NCBI GenBank assembly: GCA_934095965.1
Contig: CAKOKR010000002.1
Span: forward strand, 14,255 to 78,254
Origin: an uncultured Bacilli bacterium
Lineage (GTDB): Bacteria; Bacillota_I; Bacilli_A; RF39; UBA660
DNA length: 64,000 nt
Direction of reading: 5' to 3'
This document shows positions 25,928 through 34,285 of this stretch, one piece after another (within the stretch, counting starts at the first letter, position 1; the number at the start of each line of letters is the position of its first letter). Below the pieces are notes generated by a model, which did not search any database, had not been told where the DNA came from, and saw nothing but the letters and a program-made list of their open reading frames with translations. A program made the position numbers and the translations under genes.

Positions 25928-27874
25928 TTAATCACCTATAACTTTCTTATAATAATTGTTTTCCATAATATTTTTACTCATTAGTACTTTATTATTAACT
26001 ATTTTATTCATTGTATTTATATATTCATCTGTTACCGTTATTCCATCAATAGGTACAAACCTTTTAGTATTAGCAAAATATGTTCCTTTATCACTTACCC
26101 AACTTCTGTTTCCAAATATTGCCAGACCTTCATTTGTACTTAAAATATCTTTACCAATAATTAATCTAGAATCATATTTAACACCAAATAAATTATATAT
26201 TGTTGGAAGAACATCAATCTGACTACCAACTTTATCAACTTCTACTGTGTCCATCTTATTATTCCATAATATAAAATTACTTTTATTTACTAGAACTACA
26301 CTATCTTTTTTATAACTACTTATTTCATTTATTTCATTAATACTCATATAATATGGATAATGATCTCCTACTAAAGCAATAACAGTATTATCCAAAACTC
26401 CAGCATCTTGAAGACTAGAAATTAATTTTTCTAAAGCTCTATCAAGTTCAATCTGAGCTGCTAAATATGCTAAAGTTTTTTCACTATAATTTAAACCATC
26501 TACTAATTTTTTATTCTTCTTAGCTATTGCACTTTTACTCCATCCATAATCACCATGACCACTTACTGTTACATAATATGTAAAAAATGGTTTATCACTA
26601 TTTATATAATCATTAACTGTTGCATTAATCATTTCTAAATCACTCTCTGGCCATATCTTACAATTAATACTTTTCTCTAACCCATTATTACACCCTTTAA
26701 AATTATCAAAACCTAAACTCTTCAAATAAATATATCTATTTTGAAAATATATACTATGATCATGATAAGCATATGTATTATATCCCATATCATTAAAAAC
26801 CTTACCAATACCAAATGGATACTCATTACTACCATTTTTCCAAGGACTCAAAAAACCAGATGCTGCAACTAACCCAGTAAGTTCTTGAAATTCTCCTCCA
26901 ATTGTACTACTAATCGTCGGTGTATAAAAATTATTAAACTTAAACCCACCATTAACAAGTTTATATAACGTCGGAGTTAAATATTCACTAACAGCTATTT
27001 CATTAAAACTTTCTGCCATAAATAGTATTAAATTTTTACCCTTAAAATATTCAGTATATTTATTTTTTAAAGTGCCACTTTCGTTTTGAAAGTACTCATG
27101 CATCTCTTTTATAGTTTGATTATTCTCATTACTAATTAATTTATCAAAATCTATATTTAAATTATTATACCCATATATAATTTCATCAGATGGGATATTC
27201 CCATTAGTCATATCATTATCTTTATTTATAATACTTATACTTTCTTTAAACCCAAATAAACTTCTATAACTATCAATTAAAAATGTATGAAATACACCAA
27301 ACTTCTCTATATTTAAAGAAACATTATTAACTTTATAATAAAGTTCATATGCATCATTCTTTTTAATATTTAAACTAAATATAAATATAAAATAAATTAA
27401 AATAGATAAAATTGTTTTAATAGCACTTATTTTAATACTTTCTTTTTCAATAACAATTATATGATTAAATATAAGAAGAACAATAAATGGCAACATAAAA
27501 AGTAATACTCCGATTGCATTTGATAAAACTACCATCAAACCATCACCAGCAAAAGATGCCACTTGATCAGTTGCTCCAATAAGTCCCCAATCAAAATAAA
27601 AACTAAATAATCTAAATACACATAACTGAATACTATAAAGTAATCCAAGCAAAAATATATTAATTAAAAACAATGCTTTATTAACATTTCTATTAAATAA
27701 TTTCCCTATTCCATGAAAAAGAACAGTAATAAATAAACTAAATATTAAAACATACCAAATACTATTATTAAATATACTTATATGTGTTAATATTCTACTT
27801 ACTACTTCCATATAGATTAAAATAAAAAAAGTAATAATACCAAAATGAAATTTTCTTAACCTAAATTTTTTCAT
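25928..27874 (-). CDS. LtaS-like membrane phosphoglycerol transferase/sulfatase-family protein
   Basis: Five N-terminal membrane helices (about 10-185) are followed by a large extracellular sulfatase-fold domain. The domain has LILFMAESFNE (metal-binding Glu), FYTPTISSTIGGEF with the Thr/Ser nucleophile region, YHDHSIYF, and VGDHYPYY with metal Asp and His. This is the layout of LtaS, which polymerises glycerol phosphate onto lipoteichoic acid. At 648 residues the length fits. It begins the operon LtaS-like/asnB/unknown/rmuC behind a promoter covered by a palindrome. Confidence 0.85.
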   Translation of the reverse strand: MKKFRLRKFHFGIITFFILIYMEVVSRILTHISIFNNSIWYVLIFSLFITVLFHGIGKLFNRNVNKALFLINIFLLGLLYSIQLCVFRLFSFYFDWGLIGATDQVASFAGDGLMVVLSNAIGVLLFMLPFIVLLIFNHIIVIEKESIKISAIKTILSILIYFIFIFSLNIKKNDAYELYYKVNNVSLNIEKFGVFHTFLIDSYRSLFGFKESISIINKDNDMTNGNIPSDEIIYGYNNLNIDFDKLISNENNQTIKEMHEYFQNESGTLKNKYTEYFKGKNLILFMAESFNEIAVSEYLTPTLYKLVNGGFKFNNFYTPTISSTIGGEFQELTGLVAASGFLSPWKNGSNEYPFGIGKVFNDMGYNTYAYHDHSIYFQNRYIYLKSLGFDNFKGCNNGLEKSINCKIWPESDLEMINATVNDYINSDKPFFTYYVTVSGHGDYGWSKSAIAKKNKKLVDGLNYSEKTLAYLAAQIELDRALEKLISSLQDAGVLDNTVIALVGDHYPYYMSINEINEISSYKKDSVVLVNKSNFILWNNKMDTVEVDKVGSQIDVLPTIYNLFGVKYDSRLIIGKDILSTNEGLAIFGNRSWVSDKGTYFANTKRFVPIDGITVTDEYINTMNKIVNNKVLMSKNIMENNYYKKVIGD

Positions 27875-27972
27875 AAATACCTCACCTCCATTATACCACT
27901 AAAACCCCATATTTACCTAATCTAATTTACACTATTTTACAACTATTAACACTTCTAACTAACTACAGTTTC

Positions 27973-28001
27973 AATATAACATATGTTTGTTATATTGTCA
28001 A
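27973..28001 (-). promoter_or_regulatory. Promoter with palindromic operator before the LtaS-like gene
   Basis: On the minus strand: TTGACA (27996-28001), a 17-base spacer, TATATT (27973-27978). A perfect inverted repeat, CAATATAACA and TGTTATATTG (27972-27981 and 27988-27997), spans both boxes, as expected of a repressor site. Confidence 0.65.
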
Positions 28002-28057
28002 TACAATTTCTATTTTTTTATAATATCTCATATTGTACACTTATTTTTTAACAAACA

Positions 28058-28081
28058 AAAAGAAAGTCAACTAACAACTTT
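28058..28081 (-). terminator. Possible terminator of the CPBP protease gene
   Basis: On the minus strand GAAAGT pairs with ACTTTC, followed by TTTTT. It overlaps the end of the coding region. Confidence 0.4.
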
Positions 28082-29356
28082 CTTCAAATTATTATTATCA
28101 ATTATAAATACATCATTAGTAATACTTTTAATCATCGGATAACTAATATTATTTAAAACATCATTTAAATATCCAACCCCACTAATAATAGGTACTTCAA
28201 AACTAATTAAATTAATAGTTCCATCATCACTAATTTTACTATAATATAATTTATAATATTGACCTTCACTACTTATAATAAGTAAATTATTATTTGTAAC
28301 AACTACCCTTACTACATCAGATATATCTAAAATTTTATCATCCACCATGGCTTTGCCATTTTTTAAATAATATCTAACACCATTAACATTATAATCATCA
28401 TAACCATAATAATGAGTCTCAACTAAATCAAAACTAACCTCTTCATATACAGGACAAACATAATACTTATTTAAATCAACTCCTGATAAAGAAAACAATA
28501 CATTATTTATAACAATTAAACAAATACCTACATAAATACCTGCATCAAATATTTTAACATTAGAATCTTTATTATTATTTTTCTTATAAATTCTAGCACT
28601 AAAAAGCAAATAAATTAAACTCATAAGTATTGATGTAATCATTGAATTAATAGTAATACTAATAGGTACATCACTTAAATAACTACATCCAGTAACTAAA
28701 TTAACTTCTCCAAGTAAAACACAAAAATCATAAAAACTATGTAAGAAAATTAAAGCCCAAATATTTCTACTTATATGATAAATGGTACCAAATAATACCC
28801 CAATAGCTGTTGCTTGAAAAATCTGAACCACCGTAGTTAACAAATCTTGTCCAGCAAATAAATTAGTTAAATGAACAAAACCAAATATTACACCACTTAA
28901 AACTATAGAAAAAATAACTGCTTTACTACTATTTCCATATTCATCAAGTAATATCCCTTCAATTATTCCTCTAAAAAATACTTCTTCAAATATACCAATA
29001 CATATTGCATACAACACCAAACTAATTAAATCCCCACTATTTGCACTAAATAAATTATTTAAATTAGTAAGTAACACTAATATACTTAACACTACAATTG
29101 GTATACATAAAAATACACTTTTTCTAAAACCTAATCTTTTTTCTTTAAATATCTTTACTCTTTTTAAAACAACACACAAGAATACTGCAAACAAAACCAT
29201 TGTTATTTCACTTGCTAAATATAATGTATATTTTCCATTAAATGATTGATATATAGGTAAAGCAATTAAACTACCTAATAAATTAGAAACTATTTCAAAA
29301 CCAATAAATATAATAACTACTTTAATTAATGTTTTAACTAAATTTTTATTCATCAT
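28067..29356 (-). CDS. CPBP-family intramembrane glutamic protease, with extra C-terminal domain
   Basis: Eight or more hydrophobic helices carry the CPBP (Abi/Rce1) motifs: GIFEEVFFRGII (EExxxR), FGFVHLTNLF, and FLHSFYDFC. The family cleaves or processes membrane peptides, and some members give immunity to bacteriocins. The last roughly 150 residues form a non-membrane region, with a YYLKNGKAMVDDKIL-type beta pattern, that normal family members of about 220-300 residues lack. It overlaps yebC by one base. There is no bacteriocin gene visible nearby. Confidence 0.85.
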   Translation of the reverse strand: MMNKNLVKTLIKVVIIFIGFEIVSNLLGSLIALPIYQSFNGKYTLYLASEITMVLFAVFLCVVLKRVKIFKEKRLGFRKSVFLCIPIVVLSILVLLTNLNNLFSANSGDLISLVLYAICIGIFEEVFFRGIIEGILLDEYGNSSKAVIFSIVLSGVIFGFVHLTNLFAGQDLLTTVVQIFQATAIGVLFGTIYHISRNIWALIFLHSFYDFCVLLGEVNLVTGCSYLSDVPISITINSMITSILMSLIYLLFSARIYKKNNNKDSNVKIFDAGIYVGICLIVINNVLFSLSGVDLNKYYVCPVYEEVSFDLVETHYYGYDDYNVNGVRYYLKNGKAMVDDKILDISDVVRVVVTNNNLLIISSEGQYYKLYYSKISDDGTINLISFEVPIISGVGYLNDVLNNISYPMIKSITNDVFIIDNNNLKKVVS

Positions 29357-30078
29357 TAACCTATATTAATTACATTTGTATAAATCTGAGAAACATCCTC
29401 AATATCATCAAGCAAATTATATAATCTATCAAATATTTCTTTATCTTCACCACTTAAAGTAATCTTTTCTTTAGCATACATACCAACTTCATCAATTTCA
29501 TAATCTACTTCTCCAAGTAAATTTTCTAAAACATCTTTAGTTTTATTAACATCACTAGGATTCAAACTAAGGGTAATATATCCATCTTCATTTTCAATAT
29601 CAACAATTTCAATACCTTCATTTAAAAGTGCATCAAATATCTTTTCTTCATCATCAAACTTAAATGATAAAATACCTAAGTGATCATAATTATATGATAC
29701 AGAATTACTAACTCCCAAACTTTTATTAACCTTATTAAAAGCAGCTCTAACCATACCAACTGTTCTATTAACATTATCAGTTAAACACTTAATAATTAAA
29801 GTTGATGCCCCAGGTCCAAATCCTTCATAAATAACTTCATGATATTCATCTTGTCCAAGTCCTTTTGCTTTATCTAATGCTCTTGTAATGATATCACTTG
29901 GCACTTGATTTTTCTTTGCTTTATCAATCAATCTTTTTAATGTGACATTAGCATCTGGATTTGGACTTCCTTTCTTAGCTGCTAAATATATTTCTTTAGC
30001 ATATGTTGTATAAATCTTCCCCTTTGCTGCTCCTGTTTTTTGAATACTTGCCTTTCTTACTTCATAAGCTCTTCCCAT
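29356..30078 (-). CDS. yebC: YebC/PmpR-family translation/transcription factor
   Basis: The start MGRAYEVRKASIQKTGAAKGKIYT and the block NPDANVTLKRLIDKAKK-N-VPSDIITRAL are the family signatures. YEGFGPGASTLIIKCLTDNVNRT marks the second domain. At 240 residues it is full length. Recent work on family members indicates a ribosome-associated role at proline stretches, and older work a DNA-binding role. It overlaps the patatin gene by 17 bases. Confidence 0.93.
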   Translation of the reverse strand: MGRAYEVRKASIQKTGAAKGKIYTTYAKEIYLAAKKGSPNPDANVTLKRLIDKAKKNQVPSDIITRALDKAKGLGQDEYHEVIYEGFGPGASTLIIKCLTDNVNRTVGMVRAAFNKVNKSLGVSNSVSYNYDHLGILSFKFDDEEKIFDALLNEGIEIVDIENEDGYITLSLNPSDVNKTKDVLENLLGEVDYEIDEVGMYAKEKITLSGEDKEIFDRLYNLLDDIEDVSQIYTNVINIG

Positions 30079-31117
30079 TATAATTACCTCCTAAACTTTT
30101 AACAAACTTATAAACATCACTATCAATTCTAGTAAACCTTATTCTTTTTATTACATCTTTTATTCTATACACATTGTAATATGTAAACCTCTCTTTTTTC
30201 ATTACATATTCAACTACTTTAATAACTAATCTTTTTTCATCTTTAGTACCAAACAATTTACTCATAGAATAAACTATATCTTTATCTACATATTTAAGTA
30301 AATATTTATAATACCATTTTCTTCTTTTTTTAAAGATATATTTTTTTCCATCAAAATCTCCAACTTCTTTAAGAGTATCATAATAACCCATTTTAATCAT
30401 TTCATCTATATCTTTTTTCTTAAAATCAAGTATATTATATAACTTCTTCCTTGGCTTAATAACTATTATCTTTTTTCTATCTTTATATGGTCTCCTTAAG
30501 CCAATTGCTTCTAAATCTATTACATATACTTTATCATACCCCATATTAATTAACATATTCGCTGGTATATAATCATGAAAACCCCCATCTAAGTAATAAT
30601 TATTATCAATCATTTTTTCTAACTTAAATACAGGTAAATAACATGATGCTAAAATATATTCATTTAAATGTTTCTTATCTATATCTTTTTTTAACATATA
30701 CCTTGGTTTAAAATCATTAAATCTAACAGTTACTAAACCAAAATCCTTCTTACTTTCATAAAGGTATTTTTCTAAATGAAACTCTTTTAATTTTTCTTTT
30801 AAACCAATCGTACTAATACCCCTATTACTTATAATATTCTTTATATTTTTAAGTATCTCTATTACATCTATTTTATCATGATTTGCACTATCCACTAATT
30901 CTTTAGAAAAACCAAGTATCTCTCCAGCATCCATATTAGACCAAAAATCATATAACTCTAAAAATTTTCCACTAGCACACATACATGCATTAAATGCACC
31001 AATACTTGTTCCAACAAACCCATCAACCTTTATATTTAAATCTCTAAAAGCTTTATAAGCACCAACCTGATAAGCGCCTCTTAATCCCCCACCAGAAAAT
31101 GCAATACCTACTTTCAT
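30062..31117 (-). CDS. Patatin-like phospholipase
   Basis: The protein begins GIAFSGGGLRGAYQVGAYKA (oxyanion-hole loop), then GFVGTSIGAFNAC with the nucleophile Ser near residue 40, and has DGGFHDYIPANM with the catalytic Asp. This is the full Ser-Asp dyad of the RssA/YlbK group of cytoplasmic acyl hydrolases. A C-terminal tail of about 100 basic residues is additional. It overlaps the epimerase gene by one base and yebC by 17. Confidence 0.88.
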   Translation of the reverse strand: MKVGIAFSGGGLRGAYQVGAYKAFRDLNIKVDGFVGTSIGAFNACMCASGKFLELYDFWSNMDAGEILGFSKELVDSANHDKIDVIEILKNIKNIISNRGISTIGLKEKLKEFHLEKYLYESKKDFGLVTVRFNDFKPRYMLKKDIDKKHLNEYILASCYLPVFKLEKMIDNNYYLDGGFHDYIPANMLINMGYDKVYVIDLEAIGLRRPYKDRKKIIVIKPRKKLYNILDFKKKDIDEMIKMGYYDTLKEVGDFDGKKYIFKKRRKWYYKYLLKYVDKDIVYSMSKLFGTKDEKRLVIKVVEYVMKKERFTYYNVYRIKDVIKRIRFTRIDSDVYKFVKSLGGNYNGKSL

Positions 31118-32028
31118 TATTTCACCAAAATTCTAGCAAGCAATCTATTAATCTTTCTTCCATTTTTTCTTTTTTGTTTTATTCTTTTATAATATTGCCC
31201 TAATGAATCATTTCTATAATGTATTAAATCATTAAGTTCATCTCTATCACTACACACTGGACTAACATAATCTTTTTCTAAGAACAATCTTGCACTAACA
31301 TATTTAAAACTTAAACCATTATATTCCAGTAGTCTATCTAAAATATTACCATATACAACCGGAACATCCCCAGTTACATTAAAAGTCTTTTTATTTAATT
31401 CATCACTATATTTAATACCCTTTACAAAAGCATAAGCACAATCTTCTTTAGTAATAACATCCATTAAATCATTTCTATTTCCATGATACATAAATGTTTC
31501 ACATAAACCATCACTTAACACCAAAGGTATTCTATATATAGTATAGTTTTTTAACTTACTTTTAATTAAATTTTCTGCATCTAATTTAGCTTGTTCAAAA
31601 TAATCAAGCTTATCAAGAGTAATCTTACTCTTTACACTAGGATTCTTTATATTTTTATAAAGTGATGTAGTTGATGCATAAAACAAATGACACTTCGGAT
31701 TATAATAATTTATTGCTCTGACAATATTTTCACACCCTCCATAATCAATAGCATAAGCAAGTCCTTTTTTCATATTACCAAGTGGAGGCATGGCACTTGC
31801 TAAATAAATAATATAATCATGATCTTTAACTAATGCTTCCATTAAAACTCTATCAGTTACATCACCATATAATATATTTACTCTCTTTTTAAAACGTTTA
31901 AGTCTATCCATAACTAATTTATTTTTCAAATCCATAATAGTTATTTCATATCTTCCTTCACTAAGTAAATATTTAACAGTATGAACCCCAACAGCACCGG
32001 CAGCACCAACCACTAAAACTTTCTTCAT
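31117..32028 (-). CDS. NAD(P)-dependent epimerase/dehydratase-like protein (extended SDR)
   Basis: The N-terminal Rossmann motif VLVVGAAGAVGVHTV is followed by IMDLKNK and LYGDVTD, typical of extended short-chain dehydrogenases. The catalytic Tyr-x-x-x-Lys is not clearly present; FEQAKLDAE stands where Y-x-x-x-K is expected, with Phe in place of Tyr. STTSLYK holds the Ser/Thr region. It may bind NAD(P) without the usual epimerase chemistry. The substrate is unknown. Confidence 0.75.
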   Translation of the reverse strand: MKKVLVVGAAGAVGVHTVKYLLSEGRYEITIMDLKNKLVMDRLKRFKKRVNILYGDVTDRVLMEALVKDHDYIIYLASAMPPLGNMKKGLAYAIDYGGCENIVRAINYYNPKCHLFYASTTSLYKNIKNPSVKSKITLDKLDYFEQAKLDAENLIKSKLKNYTIYRIPLVLSDGLCETFMYHGNRNDLMDVITKEDCAYAFVKGIKYSDELNKKTFNVTGDVPVVYGNILDRLLEYNGLSFKYVSARLFLEKDYVSPVCSDRDELNDLIHYRNDSLGQYYKRIKQKRKNGRKINRLLARILVK

Positions 32029-32044
32029 GCATATTTCACATCCT

Positions 32045-32770
32045 TTAAATTAAATTTATAATGATTAATATTATTATACCAATAATTATACCATAAATAG
32101 TTTCTTTTTTATGTATTTCTTGTATTATTTCTTTTAAAAGTTCAAAAATTAATATATGAAGAAGCATCCCAACTGTTAAAGAAAGAATTATTGCTTCTAC
32201 TAAATAATTAAATGAACCAAATATACTAAATAGTAATCCTCCAATAAAACCACTTAAAACAAGTAAACAAATAAGTCCATTATTTTCTTTATTCTTACCA
32301 AAACTACCTATTTGAAACCCAAATGGCAAATTATGTAAACCAATACCAAGTAACATAAGTAATCCACTTTTAATATTATTACTTGCAACACCATATAAAG
32401 CCATACCCTCAATCATATTATGTAAAAGTAACGCTGTAATAGTTACAGTACTTATATGCTCCATATGAAGTACATGGTCAATCTTTTCTTCATCATCTTC
32501 ATGATGTTCATGTTCATGATGAGGTACCAACTTATCAAGCATAAATAAAATTATAAATCCAAGTAAAACAAATAATGACATCCACCATTTACCAGATTCA
32601 ATTACCTCAGGTAACAAATCAAAACAAACTAACCCAATTATAACTACACCAGCACATGCAATTGATGCATGAGTAAGCATAAGTTTATTATTACTATATT
32701 TATAGATAATTATTCCAACTAAAAAGAACAACCCACTAAAAAGTGTTAATAATAATGCCATAAGTACCAC
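32045..32770 (-). CDS. ZIP-family divalent metal transporter
   Basis: Eight hydrophobic segments are separated after the third by a His/Asp-rich loop (HHEHEHHEDDEE, about 87-98). LLLHNMIEGMALYGV and GLHNLPFGFQIG match the metal-binding helices IV and V of ZIP proteins. At 241 residues it is close to ZupT-like importers. The likely cargo is zinc or another divalent cation. It starts the small operon with the epimerase, patatin, yebC and CPBP genes. Confidence 0.88.
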   Translation of the reverse strand: MVLMALLLTLFSGLFFLVGIIIYKYSNNKLMLTHASIACAGVVIIGLVCFDLLPEVIESGKWWMSLFVLLGFIILFMLDKLVPHHEHEHHEDDEEKIDHVLHMEHISTVTITALLLHNMIEGMALYGVASNNIKSGLLMLLGIGLHNLPFGFQIGSFGKNKENNGLICLLVLSGFIGGLLFSIFGSFNYLVEAIILSLTVGMLLHILIFELLKEIIQEIHKKETIYGIIIGIIILIIINLI

Positions 32771-32880
32771 ATCTCTTTTCTCTAGTATTTTACCAAAAAA
32801 AAGAACATTTTACAAGATTAACAAGTAATAAATTTACAGTTAGTTTAGTTTATTAAGATACAAAACTCAAAATTCATAAA

Positions 32881-33384
32881 TTACTCAATTGATTTTTTAT
32901 ATTTATTTAAAGATTTTAGAAAAATTCTCCCCATTTTTTCAATATTAATTTTTAACTTTTTTGTTATTAATCCATCATATTCTGTGATACCATAACTTTC
33001 AACTTCAAAAGGAAATTGAAAATCATCATCATTAACAAATGAAATTTCAAGAACTTCACTTGAAATTTTATCAGTTTAAACAACAGAATTTCCAGCATGA
33101 ATAAAAGCACATCTTAATTGATAAAATAAATGTCCATTTAAAATAAATTCAATTAAATTATTACCTAATCCATCGGTAAAGCGATAATTTTCCGCAACGT
33201 ACATATCAAACCATTTAATATACTTTTCTTTTTTATCTCCATTCATTTTTTTAGAAAACACATCAGGAATCATAAAGCAAGTTGCTAAAACTGCAACTTC
33301 ATTATAATTTTCTAAAGAATTCTTCAATGACTTAACTATTACATCAATATTTAATTTTTCATTAAATTTTAAAAATACTTTCAT
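32881..33384 (-). pseudogene. HEPN-like gene interrupted by an in-frame TAA
   Basis: The first 102 codons encode a helical protein ending in LRCAFIHAGNSVV. RCAFIH (residues 91-96) fits the R-x4-H motif of HEPN ribonuclease domains. A TAA at 33076-33078 ends it, but the same frame stays open for a further 64 codons (to the TAA at 32881) with normal protein-like content (ISFVNDDDFQFPFEVESYG). This suggests one original protein of about 167 residues with a nonsense mutation right after the motif. The 102-residue form may still be made. No partner antitoxin such as an MNT gene is adjacent. Confidence 0.55.
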
Positions 33385-33450
33385 GAAAACATCCCCTTAA
33401 TAACATATATTAACATATAATTATATAATTGTAAAAACATAAAGACAAAT

Positions 33451-33471
33451 AAAAAAAGGACCGAAGTCCAA
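33451..33471 (-). terminator. Terminator of the major secreted protein gene
   Basis: On the minus strand GGAC, a TTCG tetraloop, GTCC, then seven Ts. It is compact and strong. Confidence 0.85.
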
Positions 33472-33484
33472 TTTTATATTGTTA

Positions 33485-34129
33485 TTATTTACAATTAGTT
33501 TTATCAAACTTAACAGCACCTTCAAAGTTTTTACCAGTGTTATCGTTTTGATCAACGCCTAAGTTCTTTAATGTTACAGTTAATGTCCAAGAATCAGAAA
33601 CTGTAGCACCAGCATCAGCAACTAACTTATGAGTATAATCAGTACCACCAGCAGTTGTAGGAATTTGAACATTAGTCTTAGTAGTTGTTATATTCATCTT
33701 GTCGATAATAGTTGTACTACCTTTAACTGCAGTAAATTCAAGTTCAGCAGCACTCTCAGTATTAGTTTTAGATACAACAAATGTATTATTTGTTATTGCT
33801 AAAGTTGCTGTATAACACATAGTACGATCAGCTTCTGCAACTTCTCCACCTTTAACATTAGTTGGAGCTGTCCATTCAACTGTACCAGTAGAAGTACCAG
33901 TTTGGTCACCCTTACCTTGAGCAAAGTTAGTAGCATCAGCATAAATGTTGATAGCTTTGAAAGTTCCTAATGAAGAACTACCAGCTTTACCAGTATTAAC
34001 AACGACATCTGCTTGAGATGCACTACCACCTTGAGCAGTGAAGTATGCAAATGTAGCACCAACAACTGCAACTAATAAAGTAGCAACTGCGATAACTGTT
34101 AATAAGATTGTGTTTTTCTTATTTTCCAT
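33485..34129 (-). CDS. Secreted fibre-like protein with SipW-type signal (TasA/camelysin class)
   Basis: After MENKKN a hydrophobic helix runs to VVGATFAYFTAQGGSAS, the signal type processed by SipW peptidase in TasA and camelysin. The mature part (about residues 35-214) is Thr/Ala/Asn-rich and beta-like with two Cys, one near residue 105 and one near the end (TNCK). Codon use is richer in GCA/GCT/GTT and looks optimised for high expression. The ATG at 34129 has GAGGAGG and lies just after the promoter at 34152-34180, which rules out a longer start at 34183. It may be an abundant surface or biofilm matrix fibre. No sipW gene is in view. Confidence 0.75.
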   Translation of the reverse strand: MENKKNTILLTVIAVATLLVAVVGATFAYFTAQGGSASQADVVVNTGKAGSSSLGTFKAINIYADATNFAQGKGDQTGTSTGTVEWTAPTNVKGGEVAEADRTMCYTATLAITNNTFVVSKTNTESAAELEFTAVKGSTTIIDKMNITTTKTNVQIPTTAGGTDYTHKLVADAGATVSDSWTLTVTLKNLGVDQNDNTGKNFEGAVKFDKTNCK

Positions 34130-34151
34130 TTTTATGTCCTCCTCTATTCTA

Positions 34152-34180
34152 ATGATAGCATTTTTTAATATGAAAATCAA
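34152..34180 (-). promoter_or_regulatory. Promoter of the SipW-type secreted protein gene
   Basis: On the minus strand: TTGATT (34175-34180), a 17-base spacer, TATCAT (34152-34157). Confidence 0.6.
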
Positions 34181-34251
34181 CACTAAGTTGTTAATTTTCC
34201 AAAATTTTTTTACAATATTTTCATCTACACATTTTTATAGTAAAATATAAA

Positions 34252-34281
34252 CAAAAATTTTACAGTATTTAACTGTAAAAT
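34252..34281 (-). terminator. Terminator of the second SipW-type protein gene
   Basis: On the minus strand ATTTTACAGT and ACTGTAAAAT form a perfect 10-base stem around 5 bases, followed by TTTTTG. Confidence 0.75.
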
Positions 34282-34285
34282 TAAT

